NCBI RefSeq assembly: GCF_040760005.1
Contig: NZ_CP099760.1
Coordinates: forward strand, 1,049,501 to 1,113,500
Length of the DNA: 64,000 nucleotides
Direction: 5' to 3'
Source of the DNA: Pseudomonas sp. stari2
GTDB lineage: Bacteria > Pseudomonadota > Gammaproteobacteria > Pseudomonadales > Pseudomonadaceae
In this document: positions 30,535 to 42,173 of the stretch, in pieces
Position numbering within the stretch: the stretch's first letter is position 1
Layout: every line of letters begins with the position of its first letter
Notes under the pieces: generated by a model
Databases searched by the model: none
What the model was told of the DNA's origin: nothing
The model's input: only the letters and a program-made list of their open reading frames with translations
Made by a program: the position numbers and the translations under genes

Positions 30535-33500
30535 ATGCCAAAACGTACAGACATTAAAAGCATCCTGATTCTCGGCGCTGGCCCGATCGTTATCGGCCAG
30601 GCCTGCGAATTCGACTACTCCGGCGCCCAGGCTTGCAAAGCCCTGCGCGAAGAGGGTTACCGCGTCATCCTGGTGAACTCCAACCCGGCCACCATCATGA
30701 CCGACCCGGACATGGCCGACGCCACCTACATCGAGCCGATCAAATGGCAGACCGTTGCCAAGATCATCGAAAAAGAGCGTCCGGATGCGGTGCTGCCAAC
30801 CATGGGCGGCCAGACTGCTCTGAACTGCGCCCTGGACCTCGAGCGCGAAGGCGTTCTGGAGAAGTTCGGCGTAGAGATGATCGGCGCCAACGCTGACACC
30901 ATCGACAAGGCTGAAGATCGTTCGCGTTTCGACAAAGCGATGAAAGCCATCGGCCTGGAATGCCCGCGTTCCGGTATCGCCCACAGCATGGAAGAAGCCA
31001 ACGCGGTGCTCGAGCGCCTGGGCTTCCCGTGCATCATCCGTCCGTCCTTCACCATGGGCGGCACCGGTGGCGGTATTGCTTACAACCGTGAAGAGTTCGA
31101 AGAAATCTGCGCCCGTGGTCTGGACCTGTCGCCGACCAAGGAACTGCTGATCGACGAATCGCTGATCGGCTGGAAAGAATATGAAATGGAAGTTGTCCGC
31201 GACAAAAAGGACAACTGCATCATCGTCTGCTCGATCGAAAACTTCGACCCGATGGGTGTGCACACCGGTGACTCGATCACTGTTGCCCCGGCTCAGACCC
31301 TGACCGACAAGGAATACCAGATCCTGCGTAACGCCTCGCTGGCGGTACTGCGCGAGATCGGCGTCGAGACCGGCGGTTCCAACGTTCAGTTCGGTATCTG
31401 CCCGAACACCGGCCGCATGGTCGTGATCGAAATGAACCCGCGTGTATCGCGTTCGTCGGCCCTGGCTTCGAAAGCCACCGGTTTCCCGATTGCCAAGGTC
31501 GCGGCCAAACTGGCGGTCGGCTACACCCTCGACGAGCTGTCGAACGACATCACCGGCGGCAAGACCCCGGCGTCCTTCGAGCCGTCCATCGACTACGTCG
31601 TGACCAAGCTGCCGCGCTTCGCCTTCGAGAAGTTCGCCAACGCTGACGCACGCCTGACCACTCAAATGAAGTCCGTAGGCGAAGTCATGGCCATCGGCCG
31701 TACCTTCCAGGAATCCCTGCAGAAAGCCCTGCGCGGTCTGGAAGTAGGCGTTTGCGGTCTGGACGAGAAAGTCGACCTGAGCAATCCGGAAAGCATGAGC
31801 GTGCTCAAGCGCGAGCTGACCGTGCCGGGCGCCGAGCGTATCTGGTACGTGGCGGACGCTTTCCGCGCCGGCATGACCGTCGAAGAAATCTTCGGCATGA
31901 ACATGATCGACCCGTGGTTCCTGGTGCAGATCGAAGATCTGATCAAGGACGAAGAGAAGGTCAAGACCCTGGGTCTGTCCGCTATCGACCGCGACCTGAT
32001 GTTCAAGCTCAAGCGTAAAGGCTTCTCCGACCAGCGTTTGGCCAAGCTGCTGGGCGTCACCGAAAAGAACCTGCGCACTCACCGTCAAAAGCTGGAAGTG
32101 TTCCCGGTCTACAAGCGCGTGGACACCTGTGCCGCGGAGTTCGCCACCGACACCGCTTACCTGTACTCGACTTACGAGGAAGAGTGCGAAGCCGCGCCGT
32201 CGGGTCGCGACAAGATCATGATTCTGGGTGGCGGTCCGAACCGTATCGGTCAGGGCATCGAGTTTGACTACTGCTGCGTACACGCCGCTCTCGCCCTGCG
32301 CGAAGATGGCTACGAAACCATCATGGTCAACTGCAACCCGGAAACCGTTTCCACTGACTACGACACTTCCGACCGTCTGTACTTCGAGCCGGTGACCTTG
32401 GAAGACGTGCTCGAAATCTGCCGCGTCGAGAAGCCGAAAGGCGTGATCGTCCAGTACGGCGGCCAGACTCCACTGAAACTGGCTCGCGCCCTCGAGGCGG
32501 CCGGCGTGCCGATTATCGGCACCAGCCCTGACGCCATCGACCGTGCCGAAGACCGTGAGCGCTTCCAGCAGATGGTTGAGCGCCTGAACCTGCGTCAGCC
32601 ACCAAACGCCACCGTACGCAGCGAAGACGAAGCCGTTCGCGCTGCCGCGAAGATCGGTTATCCGCTGGTGGTGCGTCCGTCCTACGTACTGGGCGGCCGG
32701 GCGATGGAAATCGTCTACAAGGAAGAGGAGCTCAAGCGTTACCTGCGTGACGCGGTGCAAGTGTCGAACGACAGCCCGGTGCTGCTCGACCACTTCCTCA
32801 ACTGCGCCATCGAGATGGACGTGGATGCGGTCTGCGACGGCAAGGACGTAGTGATCGGCGCGATCATGCAGCACATCGAACAGGCGGGCGTTCACTCCGG
32901 TGACTCCGCGTGCTCGCTGCCGCCGTACTCGCTGCCGGCGCACATCCAGGACGAGATGCGCGAGCAGGTCAAGAAAATGGCCCTGGAACTGGGCGTGGTC
33001 GGCCTGATGAACGTTCAGCTGGCGCTGCAAGGCGAAGACATCTACGTCATCGAAGTCAACCCGCGTGCTTCCCGTACCGTACCGTTCGTGTCGAAGTGCA
33101 TCGGTGTTTCCCTGGCCATGATTGCTGCCCGTGTAATGGCTGGTAAAACCCTGAAGGAAATCGGCTTCACCAAGGAAATCATTCCGAACTTCTACAGCGT
33201 GAAAGAGGCGGTGTTCCCGTTCGCCAAATTCCCTGGCGTTGACCCGATCCTCGGCCCGGAGATGAAGTCCACCGGTGAAGTGATGGGCGTCGGTGACACC
33301 TTCGGCGAAGCCTTTGCCAAAGCCCAGATGGGCGCGAGCGAAGTGCTGCCTACCGGCGGTACCGCATTCATCAGCGTACGTGATGATGACAAGCCGCTGG
33401 TTGCAGGCGTGGCCCGTGATCTGATCAACTTGGGCTTCGAAGTGGTCGCCACTGCCGGCACTGCCAAGCTGATCGAGGCTGCAGGCCTGAAAGTGCGTCG

Positions 33501-33756
33501 TGTGAACAAGGTGACCGAGGGTCGCCCGCACGTGGTCGACATGATCAAGAATGACGAAGTCACTCTGATTATCAACACCACTGAAGGTCGTCAATCGATC
33601 GCCGACTCTTACTCCATTCGTCGTAATGCCTTGCAGCACAAGATCTACTGCACCACCACTATTGCTGCTGGCGAAGCCATCTGCGAAGCGCTGAAGTTCG
33701 GTCCCGAGAAGACCGTGCGCCGCTTGCAGGATCTACACGCAGGATTGAAGGCATGA
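30535..33756 (+). CDS. carB: carbamoyl-phosphate synthase large subunit
   Basis: 1073-residue subunit with two homologous ATP-grasp halves. The first half starts [20 protein letters not shown]; the second starts [20 protein letters not shown] near residue 560; the last 140 residues form the MGS-like allosteric domain where UMP and ornithine bind. ATG at 30535 is chosen over an in-frame GTG at 30520 because it gives the usual MPKRTDIKS start. The 125-base gap after carA has no recognised gene. It overlaps greA by 4 bases. Confidence 0.98.
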   Translation: MPKRTDIKSILILGAGPIVIGQACEFDYSGAQACKALREEGYRVILVNSNPATIMTDPDMADATYIEPIKWQTVAKIIEKERPDAVLPTMGGQTALNCALDLEREGVLEKFGVEMIGANADTIDKAEDRSRFDKAMKAIGLECPRSGIAHSMEEANAVLERLGFPCIIRPSFTMGGTGGGIAYNREEFEEICARGLDLSPTKELLIDESLIGWKEYEMEVVRDKKDNCIIVCSIENFDPMGVHTGDSITVAPAQTLTDKEYQILRNASLAVLREIGVETGGSNVQFGICPNTGRMVVIEMNPRVSRSSALASKATGFPIAKVAAKLAVGYTLDELSNDITGGKTPASFEPSIDYVVTKLPRFAFEKFANADARLTTQMKSVGEVMAIGRTFQESLQKALRGLEVGVCGLDEKVDLSNPESMSVLKRELTVPGAERIWYVADAFRAGMTVEEIFGMNMIDPWFLVQIEDLIKDEEKVKTLGLSAIDRDLMFKLKRKGFSDQRLAKLLGVTEKNLRTHRQKLEVFPVYKRVDTCAAEFATDTAYLYSTYEEECEAAPSGRDKIMILGGGPNRIGQGIEFDYCCVHAALALREDGYETIMVNCNPETVSTDYDTSDRLYFEPVTLEDVLEICRVEKPKGVIVQYGGQTPLKLARALEAAGVPIIGTSPDAIDRAEDRERFQQMVERLNLRQPPNATVRSEDEAVRAAAKIGYPLVVRPSYVLGGRAMEIVYKEEELKRYLRDAVQVSNDSPVLLDHFLNCAIEMDVDAVCDGKDVVIGAIMQHIEQAGVHSGDSACSLPPYSLPAHIQDEMREQVKKMALELGVVGLMNVQLALQGEDIYVIEVNPRASRTVPFVSKCIGVSLAMIAARVMAGKTLKEIGFTKEIIPNFYSVKEAVFPFAKFPGVDPILGPEMKSTGEVMGVGDTFGEAFAKAQMGASEVLPTGGTAFISVRDDDKPLVAGVARDLINLGFEVVATAGTAKLIEAAGLKVRRVNKVTEGRPHVVDMIKNDEVTLIINTTEGRQSIADSYSIRRNALQHKIYCTTTIAAGEAICEALKFGPEKTVRRLQDLHAGLKA

Positions 33757-34229
33757 ATAAATACCCAATGACCGTCCAGGGCGCGAAAGCCCTGGAAGAG
33801 GAACACGCTCATCTGACCAAGGTCGTTCGTCCGAAGCTCAGCCAGGACATCGGTACGGCCCGCGAGTTGGGTGACTTGAAGGAAAACGCTGAATACCATG
33901 CTGCCCGCGAACAGCAGGGCATGGTCGAGGCGCGGATCCGTGACATCGAAGGTCGCATGCAGAATGCCGTGATCATCGATGTGACGACCATTGCGCACAC
34001 CGGCAAAGTGATTTTCGGCACTACCGTCGAGATCGCCAACGTCGAGACTGATGAAAGCGTGACTTACCAGATCGTTGGTGAAGACGAGGCGGACATCAAA
34101 CTCGGCAAGATTTCGGTCGGTTCGCCGATCGCCCGCGCCTTGATTGCCAAGGAAGAGGGCGACACGGTCGTCGTAAAAACGCCGGGCGGCGATATCGAGT
34201 ATGAGATTGTCGAAGTCCGTCACATCTGA
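33753..34229 (+). CDS. greA: transcription elongation factor GreA
   Basis: 158-residue factor that binds in the RNA polymerase secondary channel and stimulates transcript cleavage. The N-terminal coiled coil (residues 1-75) includes [20 protein letters not shown] with the acidic tip, and the C-terminal FKBP-like domain includes [19 protein letters not shown]. Its start overlaps the carB stop (ATGA). Confidence 0.98.
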   Translation: MNKYPMTVQGAKALEEEHAHLTKVVRPKLSQDIGTARELGDLKENAEYHAAREQQGMVEARIRDIEGRMQNAVIIDVTTIAHTGKVIFGTTVEIANVETDESVTYQIVGEDEADIKLGKISVGSPIARALIAKEEGDTVVVKTPGGDIEYEIVEVRHI

Positions 34230-34662
34230 AACAGGGCGCCCGCTGCATGCGGGCGCCATGCTCTGGCAACTGACCCAGATGTTGTGGGTCGGCGGTTTAT
34301 GGCTGGTGCACCTCGGTCTGCGGCCGGTGCTGGGCCAGATTGGCCTGGCACCGCTGCTGATCGACGAAGTCGCCAGTGCGTTTGAAGTGCCGGTGGTGGG
34401 TTTCGCTGCCGTGTGTTTGGTTTTTCAGGCTTTGGTGCTGGTACGGGCCGAAGGCCTTGCCAGTCTATGGCGGGATTTTCGCGGGCAAGTGCTGCTGATG
34501 GCGTTGTATGCGAGTGCGATGTATGTCGCAGTGCGTGTCGGCTGGCCGGATGCACAGCGCTGGCAGGTGTTCAGTTATCTTGTTCTGGGTTTTTCCGGGC
34601 TGGTGCTGGTGTTGCAACCGGTGCCGGGATGGAGTGGCAGGGTGCGCGAAGCACACCCTTGA
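34201..34662 (+). CDS. small integral membrane protein (DUF4149-like)
   Basis: Up to 153 residues with four predicted membrane helices, starting [19 protein letters not shown], and a short basic tail. The topology and place between greA and yhbY fit the DUF4149-like protein usual at this locus in pseudomonads. Function unknown. The start is uncertain: ATG at 34201 overlaps greA by 29 bases with a weak ribosome site; ATG at 34258 lies just after a GC-rich hairpin (34235-34257) and would begin directly at the first helix. Confidence 0.7.
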   Translation: MRLSKSVTSETGRPLHAGAMLWQLTQMLWVGGLWLVHLGLRPVLGQIGLAPLLIDEVASAFEVPVVGFAAVCLVFQALVLVRAEGLASLWRDFRGQVLLMALYASAMYVAVRVGWPDAQRWQVFSYLVLGFSGLVLVLQPVPGWSGRVREAHP

Positions 34663-34671
34663 CCCTTGTCG

Positions 34672-34980
34672 TCACTTGAAGCGATGGACGTTCGACAGCT
34701 GCTTGTTGACGCTGAAGTTCTTGCGGTAAATCAGTGCCATCTTGCCGATGACCTGAACCAGATCGGCCTTGCCGACCTTGCACAGCTCTGCAACGGACGC
34801 CAGGCGCGCCTCGCGATCGAGGATGTTGAGCTTGATCTTGATCAGCTCGTGATCCGCCAATGCGCGTTCGAGTTCGGCTAAAACACCCTCAGTCAAACCG
34901 TTGTCGGCCACCGTCAAAACTGGTTTGAGGTGGTGGCCAATGGATTTGTACTGTTTCTTCTGCTCTGGAGTGAGCGGCAT
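34672..34980 (-). CDS. yhbY: YhbY family RNA-binding (CRM domain) protein
   Basis: 102-residue protein made of one CRM domain, which associates with pre-50S ribosomal particles. LKPVLTVADNGLTEGVLAELE and the following HELIKIKL are typical. It is divergent from rlmE, another 50S maturation gene, with about 100 bases between starts. Confidence 0.93.
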   Translation of the reverse strand: MPLTPEQKKQYKSIGHHLKPVLTVADNGLTEGVLAELERALADHELIKIKLNILDREARLASVAELCKVGKADLVQVIGKMALIYRKNFSVNKQLSNVHRFK

Positions 34981-35081
34981 AATCTGACCCTTTCGTCTGG
35001 ATTCTGTAAAATGGCGGCCATTTTACCCGAGGGCTCGTGGATCCGCCCAATTAATCACGACCCTAATCAACGAGGTGCCCA

Positions 35082-35711
35082 ATGGCGCGTTCCAAGACAA
35101 GCCTTGGTTGGCTGAAACGACATGTCAACGATCCTTATGTGAAGCAGGCGCAGAAGGATGGCTACCGCTCGCGTGCGAGTTACAAGCTTCTGGAAGTCCA
35201 GGAGAAATACAAACTGATCCGCCCAGGCATGAGCGTGGTCGATCTTGGCGCGGCGCCCGGCGGCTGGTCTCAGGTCACCAGTCGACTGATCGGTGGCCAG
35301 GGGCGTCTGATCGCCTCGGACATCCTGGAAATGGACAGTATTCCTGACGTGACCTTCATTCAGGGGGATTTCACTCAGGATGAAGTGCTCGCTCAAATCC
35401 TCGAGGCGGTGGGTAATTCACAGGTGGACCTTGTGATTTCCGATATGGCCCCCAATATGAGTGGTACGCCTGCCGTAGATATGCCGAAAGCCATGTTTCT
35501 TTGCGAGCTGGCGCTTGACCTGGCTGAGCGGATTCTCAAGCCGGGCGGTAATTTCCTGATCAAGATTTTTCAGGGCGAAGGGTTCGATGTTTACCTGAAG
35601 GACGCTCGTCGGAAATTCGACAAGGTCCAGATGATCAAGCCGGACTCTTCCCGCGACAGTTCCCGCGAGCAATACATGCTGGCTTGGGGTTATCGCGGTC
35701 GCAGCGAGTAA
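35082..35711 (+). CDS. rlmE: 23S rRNA 2'-O-ribose methyltransferase
   Basis: 209-residue SAM-dependent enzyme (RrmJ/FtsJ) that methylates U2552 of 23S rRNA. The SAM motif [14 protein letters not shown] is at about residues 53-66, [13 protein letters not shown] holds the catalytic Asp, and [13 protein letters not shown] the catalytic Lys. It is followed by ftsH, a heat-shock-type pairing seen widely. Confidence 0.97.
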   Translation: MARSKTSLGWLKRHVNDPYVKQAQKDGYRSRASYKLLEVQEKYKLIRPGMSVVDLGAAPGGWSQVTSRLIGGQGRLIASDILEMDSIPDVTFIQGDFTQDEVLAQILEAVGNSQVDLVISDMAPNMSGTPAVDMPKAMFLCELALDLAERILKPGGNFLIKIFQGEGFDVYLKDARRKFDKVQMIKPDSSRDSSREQYMLAWGYRGRSE

Positions 35712-35904
35712 AACGAGTTTTTTTGGCGGGGTGATAGGTTTTTCGTATTTCGCCCCGCGTGCATAAGCGAATATTGTGTAGAAAGTGTTTCACAAAGGGT
35801 TACAGACGGCGCCTGCCAGAGCTGTAGGTAATGTAGTAAGTTAGGCCGGTGAATATCATGCGAAGCGCGCGCCAGTAGCGGAGCTTGCTTCAGAGGGTAG
35901 TTAA

Positions 35905-37824
35905 TTGAACGATATGGCAAAGAATCTGATCCTGTGGTTGATCATCGCGGCTGTCCTGGTGACGGTGATGAACAACTTCTCCAGCCCTAACGAGCCGCAG
36001 ACCCTCAACTATTCCGACTTCATCCAGCAGGTCAAGGATGGCAAAGTCGAGCGCGTAGCGGTTGATGGCTACGTGATTACCGGCAAGCGCAACGACGGCG
36101 ATAGCTTCAAGACCATTCGTCCGGCAATTCAAGACAATGGCCTGATCGGCGATCTGGTCGACAACCACGTCGTTGTCGAAGGCAAGCAGCCTGAGCAGCA
36201 AAGCATCTGGACCCAGCTTCTGGTGGCCAGCTTCCCGATCCTGGTGATCATCGCGGTGTTCATGTTCTTCATGCGCCAGATGCAGGGCGGTGCGGGCGGC
36301 AAGGGCGGGCCGATGAGCTTTGGCAAGAGCAAGGCGCGCCTGCTGTCCGAAGACCAGGTGAAAACCACCCTGGCTGACGTAGCTGGTTGCGACGAAGCCA
36401 AGGAAGAGGTCGGCGAACTCGTCGAGTTCCTTCGTGATCCGGGCAAGTTCCAGCGTCTGGGTGGTCGTATTCCTCGCGGCGTACTGATGGTCGGTCCTCC
36501 CGGTACTGGTAAAACCTTGCTGGCCAAGGCGATTGCCGGCGAAGCCAAAGTGCCGTTCTTCACCATTTCGGGTTCCGACTTTGTCGAAATGTTTGTCGGT
36601 GTCGGTGCCAGCCGTGTTCGCGATATGTTCGAACAGGCCAAGAAGCACGCACCTTGCATTATCTTCATCGACGAGATCGACGCCGTTGGTCGCCATCGTG
36701 GCGCTGGCATGGGCGGTGGTCACGACGAGCGTGAGCAGACTCTCAACCAGTTGCTGGTCGAGATGGATGGCTTCGAAATGAATGACGGCATCATCGTTAT
36801 CGCGGCAACCAACCGTCCTGATGTACTGGACCCTGCTTTGCTGCGTCCGGGTCGTTTCGACCGTCAGGTGGTGGTCGGTCTGCCGGATATCCGTGGTCGC
36901 GAACAAATCCTCAAAGTGCACATGCGTAAAGTGCCGATGGGTGACGACGTTGCTCCAGCTGTTATCGCTCGTGGTACTCCGGGCTTCTCCGGTGCCGACC
37001 TTGCGAACCTGGTCAACGAGGCTTCGCTGTTCGCTGCCCGTGCTGGCAAGCGCATTGTCGAGATGAAGGAATTCGAACTGGCCAAAGACAAGATCATGAT
37101 GGGTGCCGAGCGCAAATCCATGGTCATGTCCGAGAAAGAGAAGCAGAACACGGCTTATCACGAAGCCGGCCACGCCATTGTCGGTCGCGTCGTGCCTGAG
37201 CATGATCCGGTCTACAAGGTATCGATCATCCCGCGCGGTCGTGCGCTGGGTGTGACCATGTTCCTGCCGGAAGAGGATCGCTACAGCCTGTCCAAGCGTG
37301 CGTTGATCAGTCAGATCTGCTCGCTGTACGGCGGTCGTATCGCTGAAGAAATGACCCTGGGCTTCGACGGTGTGACTACAGGCGCCTCCAATGACATCAT
37401 GCGTGCCAGTCAGATTGCGCGGAACATGGTGACCAAGTGGGGGCTGTCTGAAAAACTCGGACCGTTGATGTATGCGGAAGAAGAGGGCGAGGTGTTCCTG
37501 GGTCGTGGTGGCGGTGGTCAGAACGCCAGCTTCTCGGGTGAAACAGCGAAGTTGATCGATTCGGAAGTGCGCAGCATCATCGATCAGTGCTACGGCACCG
37601 CCAAACAGATCCTTACGGACAATCGTGACAAGCTCGATGCCATGGCTGATGCCCTGATGAAGTACGAGACGATCGATGCCGAACAGATCGACGACATCAT
37701 GGCCGGTCGCACGCCGCGTGAACCTCGCGACTGGTCGGGTGGCACCGGTACTGGCACGCCTCCTCCGGTGGTTCAGGATGAGCGTCCGGAAACACCGATT
37801 GGCGGTCCGGCTGCTGACGTTTAA
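35905..37824 (+). CDS. ftsH: ATP-dependent zinc metalloprotease FtsH
   Basis: 639-residue membrane AAA+ protease that degrades misfolded membrane proteins and regulators such as RpoH and LpxC. Two membrane helices (about 7-24 and 104-123) flank a periplasmic domain; Walker A GPPGTGKT is at 197-204; the zinc site HEAGH is near residue 417. I chose TTG at 35905 because GAGGGT lies six bases before it; ATG at 35914 is the alternative. folP follows after 8 bases. Confidence 0.97.
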   Translation: MNDMAKNLILWLIIAAVLVTVMNNFSSPNEPQTLNYSDFIQQVKDGKVERVAVDGYVITGKRNDGDSFKTIRPAIQDNGLIGDLVDNHVVVEGKQPEQQSIWTQLLVASFPILVIIAVFMFFMRQMQGGAGGKGGPMSFGKSKARLLSEDQVKTTLADVAGCDEAKEEVGELVEFLRDPGKFQRLGGRIPRGVLMVGPPGTGKTLLAKAIAGEAKVPFFTISGSDFVEMFVGVGASRVRDMFEQAKKHAPCIIFIDEIDAVGRHRGAGMGGGHDEREQTLNQLLVEMDGFEMNDGIIVIAATNRPDVLDPALLRPGRFDRQVVVGLPDIRGREQILKVHMRKVPMGDDVAPAVIARGTPGFSGADLANLVNEASLFAARAGKRIVEMKEFELAKDKIMMGAERKSMVMSEKEKQNTAYHEAGHAIVGRVVPEHDPVYKVSIIPRGRALGVTMFLPEEDRYSLSKRALISQICSLYGGRIAEEMTLGFDGVTTGASNDIMRASQIARNMVTKWGLSEKLGPLMYAEEEGEVFLGRGGGGQNASFSGETAKLIDSEVRSIIDQCYGTAKQILTDNRDKLDAMADALMKYETIDAEQIDDIMAGRTPREPRDWSGGTGTGTPPPVVQDERPETPIGGPAADV

Positions 37825-37832
37825 GGTTTGAA

Positions 37833-38684
37833 ATGATTTCTGCACAGTCCCTGACCCGGTTGCCTTGCGGCAACCGGGTTCTTGATTTGGCCCAGACGCA
37901 TGTCATGGGCATTCTCAATGTCACTCCCGATTCCTTCTCCGATGGCGGCCGATACAGTCAGCTTGATGCGGCCCTGCGTCATGCCGAGGCGATGGTGTTG
38001 GCTGGTGCGACGCTGATTGATGTTGGCGGGGAGTCCACGCGACCTGGTGCGCGAGCGGTTTCACCGCTTGAGGAGCTGGAGCGTGTTGCGCCAATCGTGG
38101 AGCTGATCAATCGCGAGCTGGATGTGATCATCTCTGTCGATACATCGACTCCAGCCGTCATGCGGGAAACTGCACGCCTGGGCGCCGGGTTGATCAACGA
38201 CGTGCGATCGCTGCGGCGTGACGGTGCGCTGGATGCCGCCGCGGCCACGGGGTTGCCGGTCTGTCTGATGCATATGCTGGGTGAGCCCGGTGACATGCAG
38301 GACAACCCGCAATATCAGGATGTCACCCGGGAAGTGGGTGAGTTTCTCGCCGAACGCATGGAGCGGTGCGCATCGGCTGGCATACCTGCGGAGCGGATCA
38401 TTCTTGATCCTGGCTTCGGTTTCGCAAAAAACCTGCAGCACAATCTAAGCTTGTTCAGGCATATGGATGCCCTTCATGCATTGGGGCGACCTCTGCTGGT
38501 CGGCGTCTCGCGAAAAAGCATGATCGGGCAGGCGCTGAATCGCCCGGTGGGCGAGCGCCTGTATGGTGGTTTGGCCCTGGCTGCACTGGCGTCCGTCAAA
38601 GGCGCGCGTATATTGCGCGTCCATGATGTGGCCGAAACGGTGGATGTCGTGCGGATGATCGCGGCCGTGGAATCAGCCGAATAA
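37833..38684 (+). CDS. folP: dihydropteroate synthase
   Basis: 283-residue folate enzyme that joins p-aminobenzoate to the pterin pyrophosphate; target of sulfonamides. [17 protein letters not shown] near residue 27 and [11 protein letters not shown] near 65 are the two family signatures that form the pterin and pABA sites. It lies between ftsH and glmM, the conserved order in gammaproteobacteria. Confidence 0.97.
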   Translation: MISAQSLTRLPCGNRVLDLAQTHVMGILNVTPDSFSDGGRYSQLDAALRHAEAMVLAGATLIDVGGESTRPGARAVSPLEELERVAPIVELINRELDVIISVDTSTPAVMRETARLGAGLINDVRSLRRDGALDAAAATGLPVCLMHMLGEPGDMQDNPQYQDVTREVGEFLAERMERCASAGIPAERIILDPGFGFAKNLQHNLSLFRHMDALHALGRPLLVGVSRKSMIGQALNRPVGERLYGGLALAALASVKGARILRVHDVAETVDVVRMIAAVESAE

Positions 38685-38700
38685 GAATGATGGAGCACTT

Positions 38701-40038
38701 ATGAGCAAGAAATACTTTGGTACCGACGGTATTCGTGGTCGCGTCGGTGAGTATCCGATTACTCCGGATTTCATGCTCAAGCTTGGCTGGGCAGCAGGGA
38801 TGGCATTCCGAAAAATGGGCGCCTGCAAGGTGCTCGTTGGCAAGGACACACGAATTTCCGGTTATATGTTCGAGTCGGCTCTGGAGGCCGGCCTCACATC
38901 CGCAGGTGCCGACGTGATGCTGCTCGGGCCGATGCCGACGCCTGCTATCGCTTACCTGTCACGCACATTCCAGGCTGAGGCCGGTATCGTGATTAGTGCT
39001 TCGCACAATCCTCACGATGATAATGGCATCAAGTTTTTCTCCGGTCGCGGCACCAAGTTGCCTGATGAGCTGGAGCTGATGATCGAGGAGTTGCTCGACA
39101 CGCCGATGACAGTCGTTGAGTCGAGCAAGATCGGCAAGGTATCGCGAATCAACGATGCGTCCGGTCGATACATCGAGTTCTGCAAGAGCAGCGTGCCGAC
39201 CAACACCAGTTTTGCCGGTCTCAAGATCGTAATCGACTGCGCACACGGAGCAACCTACAAGGTCGCGCCGAGCGTCTTCCGTGAGTTGGGCGCCGAGGTT
39301 GTGGTGTTGTCCGCCCAGCCCAACGGTCTGAACATCAACGACAACTGTGGCTCGACGCACATGGGGCCGCTGCAGGCGGCGGTGCTTGCCGAGCACGCCG
39401 ATCTGGGAATCGCTTTCGATGGTGATGGTGACCGGGTGTTGATGGTTGATCACACCGGTGCGGTTGTTGATGGTGATGAGCTGATTTTCATCATTGCTCG
39501 CGATCTGCATGAGCGTGGCAAATTGCAGGGCGGCGTGGTCGGTACGCTGATGAGCAACCTGGGTCTGGAGTTGGCCCTGGCGGATCTGGGGATTCCTTTT
39601 GTGCGCGCAAATGTAGGCGACCGTTATGTGATTGCCGAGTTGCTGGAGCGCGATTGGCTGGTCGGTGGTGAGAACTCCGGGCATGTCGTCTGCTTCAATC
39701 ACACCACAACGGGTGATGCGATCATCGCGGCGTTGCAGGTGTTGATGGCACTGAAAACCCGCAACGAAGGTCTGGCGCAAACCCGCCAGGCGCTGCGCAA
39801 GTGCCCTCAAGTATTGATCAATGTGCGTTTTGGTGGCGGCGACAGTCCGCTCGACCACCCGGCTGTCAAGGAGGCCAGCAAGCGTGTAACCGAGGCAATG
39901 GGGGGGCGTGGACGTGTGCTTCTGCGCAAGTCCGGGACAGAGCCTCTGGTGCGTGTCATGGTCGAGGGCGAGGATGAAACACAGGTTCGCAGCTATGCCG
40001 AAGAGCTGGCAAAACTGGTAACTGAAGTTTCTGCCTGA
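38701..40038 (+). CDS. glmM: phosphoglucosamine mutase
   Basis: 445-residue enzyme that interconverts glucosamine-6-P and glucosamine-1-P for UDP-GlcNAc synthesis. The active-site phosphoserine is S101 in [15 protein letters not shown], the metal loop is AFDGDGDRV, and the C-terminal phosphate-binding motif is [13 protein letters not shown] 65-base gap precedes tpiA. Confidence 0.98.
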   Translation: MSKKYFGTDGIRGRVGEYPITPDFMLKLGWAAGMAFRKMGACKVLVGKDTRISGYMFESALEAGLTSAGADVMLLGPMPTPAIAYLSRTFQAEAGIVISASHNPHDDNGIKFFSGRGTKLPDELELMIEELLDTPMTVVESSKIGKVSRINDASGRYIEFCKSSVPTNTSFAGLKIVIDCAHGATYKVAPSVFRELGAEVVVLSAQPNGLNINDNCGSTHMGPLQAAVLAEHADLGIAFDGDGDRVLMVDHTGAVVDGDELIFIIARDLHERGKLQGGVVGTLMSNLGLELALADLGIPFVRANVGDRYVIAELLERDWLVGGENSGHVVCFNHTTTGDAIIAALQVLMALKTRNEGLAQTRQALRKCPQVLINVRFGGGDSPLDHPAVKEASKRVTEAMGGRGRVLLRKSGTEPLVRVMVEGEDETQVRSYAEELAKLVTEVSA

Positions 40039-40103
40039 TACGGCTTGCCAGCCATGATTGTGTTGGGTAACATCTGCGCCCACTTTGACCGACGAGGTAC
40101 AGC

Positions 40104-40859
40104 ATGCGTCGCCCTATGGTAGCTGGTAACTGGAAGATGCACGGTACCCGCGCCAGCGTCGCTGAGCTGATCAACGGCCTTCGTCATCTGGCCTTGCCAA
40201 GCGGTGTTGATGTCGTGGTATTCCCGCCTTGCCTGCATATCAATCAAGTGATTGATGGCTTGAAAGGAAAGTCGATTTCGGTCGGCGCGCAGAATTCCGC
40301 GGTGGAATCGATGCAAGGTGCATTGACCGGTGAAATTGCACCAAGTCAGTTGGTGGATGCTGGTTGTTCCCTGGTGCTTGTCGGGCACTCCGAACGCCGC
40401 CAGATCATGGGCGAGCGAGACGGAATGCTGAATCGCAAGTTCGCAGCGGCACAGGCATGTGGCTTGATTCCGGTGTTGTGTGTGGGGGAAACCCTGGAGC
40501 AGCGCGAAGCCGGAAAAACTCTTGAGGTTGTCGGGCGTCAGCTGGGCAGCATCATCGAGGAGCTGGGTGTAGGTGCTTTTGCCAATGCAGTGATCGCTTA
40601 CGAGCCGGTCTGGGCCATTGGTACCGGGCTGACTGCAACGCCGCAGCAGGCTCAGGATGTGCATAAAGCCATTCGTGAGCAGTTGGCGGCAGAGAATTCT
40701 GAAGTCGCGCGAAATGTGCGGCTTCTATACGGCGGCAGCGTGAAGGCGGCCAATGCGGTCGAACTGTTCGGCATGCCGGATATCGATGGGGGGCTCATTG
40801 GTGGAGCTTCCCTGAATGCAGATGAGTTCGGTGCGATCTGTCGCGCCGCGGGAAACTGA
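40104..40859 (+). CDS. tpiA: triosephosphate isomerase
   Basis: 251-residue glycolytic TIM barrel. Catalytic lysine lies in [10 protein letters not shown] (residues 5-14), catalytic histidine in [13 protein letters not shown], and catalytic glutamate in [11 protein letters not shown]. secG starts four bases after the stop, so the two are probably cotranscribed. Confidence 0.98.
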   Translation: MRRPMVAGNWKMHGTRASVAELINGLRHLALPSGVDVVVFPPCLHINQVIDGLKGKSISVGAQNSAVESMQGALTGEIAPSQLVDAGCSLVLVGHSERRQIMGERDGMLNRKFAAAQACGLIPVLCVGETLEQREAGKTLEVVGRQLGSIIEELGVGAFANAVIAYEPVWAIGTGLTATPQQAQDVHKAIREQLAAENSEVARNVRLLYGGSVKAANAVELFGMPDIDGGLIGGASLNADEFGAICRAAGN

Positions 40860-40863
40860 AAAA

Positions 40864-41247
40864 ATGCTGGAAACAGTCGTAGTCGTTTTTCATCTGCTGG
40901 GTGCATTGGGCGTAGTTGCTCTGGTTTTGCTGCAGCAGGGTAAGGGTGCGGACGCTGGCGCGTCTTTCGGAGCAGGTGCTTCAAATACTGTGTTCGGAAG
41001 CCAAGGTTCCTCTACCTTTCTTAGTAAGTTTACTGCTATACTTGCCGCCGGTTTCTTCATAACCAGCTTGGGGTTAGGATACTTTGCTAAAGAGAAAGCT
41101 CATCAGCTGACTCAAGCAGGTTTGCCAAATCCGGCAGTGTTGGAAGTTCCAAAGCAACAACCGGCTTCTGATGATGTCCCGGTGCTTCAAGAGCAAAAGT
41201 CGGCTACTCCAGCGACTGACGTGCCTCCAGCTCAAGAGCAGAAGTAA
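40864..41247 (+). CDS. secG: preprotein translocase subunit SecG
   Basis: 127-residue inner-membrane subunit of the SecYEG channel. Two membrane helices flank the conserved [20 protein letters not shown] segment. A Pro/Gln/Lys-rich cytoplasmic tail ends the protein. The start at 40864 gives the usual [12 protein letters not shown]. It is followed after 22 bases by tRNA-Leu, the standard pseudomonad order. Confidence 0.96.
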   Translation: MLETVVVVFHLLGALGVVALVLLQQGKGADAGASFGAGASNTVFGSQGSSTFLSKFTAILAAGFFITSLGLGYFAKEKAHQLTQAGLPNPAVLEVPKQQPASDDVPVLQEQKSATPATDVPPAQEQK

Positions 41248-41269
41248 GAAGGGTTTCAAACGTAGTATT

Positions 41270-41355
41270 GCCGAGGTGGTGGAATTGGTAGACACGCAAC
41301 CTTGAGGTGGTTGTGCCCATAGGGTGTAGGGGTTCGAGTCCCCTTCTCGGTACCA
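41270..41355 (+). tRNA. tRNA-Leu(GAG)
   Basis: 86 bases, class II tRNA with a long variable arm. The anticodon loop CTTGAGG gives GAG, the T-arm has GGTTCGAGTCC, and ACCA is encoded at the end. Confidence 0.95.
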
Positions 41356-41452
41356 ATTAGTCAGGAGAGCCCGCTGTTGCGGGCTTTCTTGCAGGTGGAA
41401 GGTTACATTGACCCTACTGGGGATCGGTCGTATACTTCCGCCCCAGCTTTGT

Positions 41453-41529
<77 letters not shown>

Positions 41530-41537
41530 GTTTAAGG

Positions 41538-41559
41538 AGCCCCTTTTAAGGGGCTTTTT
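41538..41559 (+). terminator. terminator after tRNA-fMet
   Basis: Stem agcccc / ggggct followed by TTTTTG, nine bases after the tRNA. Confidence 0.8.
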
Positions 41560-41604
41560 GTTAGCTGGACACTTTCAACGCCGCTGTTCGACGGCGTTTC
41601 AAGG

Positions 41605-41628
41605 ATGGGCGTTCCGCCCATTTTTTTA
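41605..41628 (+). terminator. second terminator, in the rimP leader
   Basis: atgggcg-TTC-cgcccat followed by T7. It lies 40 bases before the rimP GTG and 45 bases after the previous terminator; a further hairpin (aacgccg / cggcgtt) lies between them. Two terminators in series before the nusA operon may insulate it, or act in NusA-dependent attenuation. Confidence 0.65.
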
Positions 41629-41667
41629 TTTTGCAAAGCATGCACATACATGCACGAGGGGGTTCAG

Positions 41668-42126
41668 GTGTCGAGCAAGCTAGAAGAGTTGCAGGCCTTG
41701 TTGGCCCCGGTGGTCGTGGCCCTGGGCTATGAATGCTGGGGTATTGAGTTCTCGGCTCAGGGTCGTCACTCAATGTTGCGCGTTTATATCGATAAGGAAG
41801 GCGGCGTACTGGTGGATGATTGCGCCATCGTCAGCCGTCAGATCAGCGGTGTGCTGGATGTTGAAGATCCGATCTCCGTTGAATACACCCTTGAAGTTTC
41901 CTCGCCTGGCATGGAACGCCCACTGTTCACTCTTGAGCAGTTTGCCAAATTTGCCGGTGAACAAGTAAAGATCAGGCTGCGCTCGCCTTTTGAAGGACGA
42001 CGCAACTTTCAGGGCCTTCTGCGCGGTGTAGAAGAACAGGATGTCGTGGTGCAGGTAGATGACCATGAGTTCCTGTTGCCGATCGATATGATCGACAAGG
42101 CCAACATTATTCCCAGTTTTGACTGA
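41668..42126 (+). CDS. rimP: ribosome maturation factor RimP
   Basis: 152-residue factor for 30S assembly. The N-terminal domain has [18 protein letters not shown] and [31 protein letters not shown] follows. The C-terminal SH3-like domain is present. GTG at 41668 is preferred: GAGGGGG lies six bases upstream and it gives the [14 protein letters not shown] start. An ATG at 41650 would lie before the ribosome site. Confidence 0.95.
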   Translation: MSSKLEELQALLAPVVVALGYECWGIEFSAQGRHSMLRVYIDKEGGVLVDDCAIVSRQISGVLDVEDPISVEYTLEVSSPGMERPLFTLEQFAKFAGEQVKIRLRSPFEGRRNFQGLLRGVEEQDVVVQVDDHEFLLPIDMIDKANIIPSFD

Positions 42127-42173
42127 GACGCGGATCCCGCGGATCCAATGGCTTGCGAAAGGCGAGGCGTACG

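Noticed and set aside
30490..33639. 1049-codon minus-strand open frame opposite carB
   Set aside because: Mirror frame of carB; composition is typical of antisense shadows and carB is intact.
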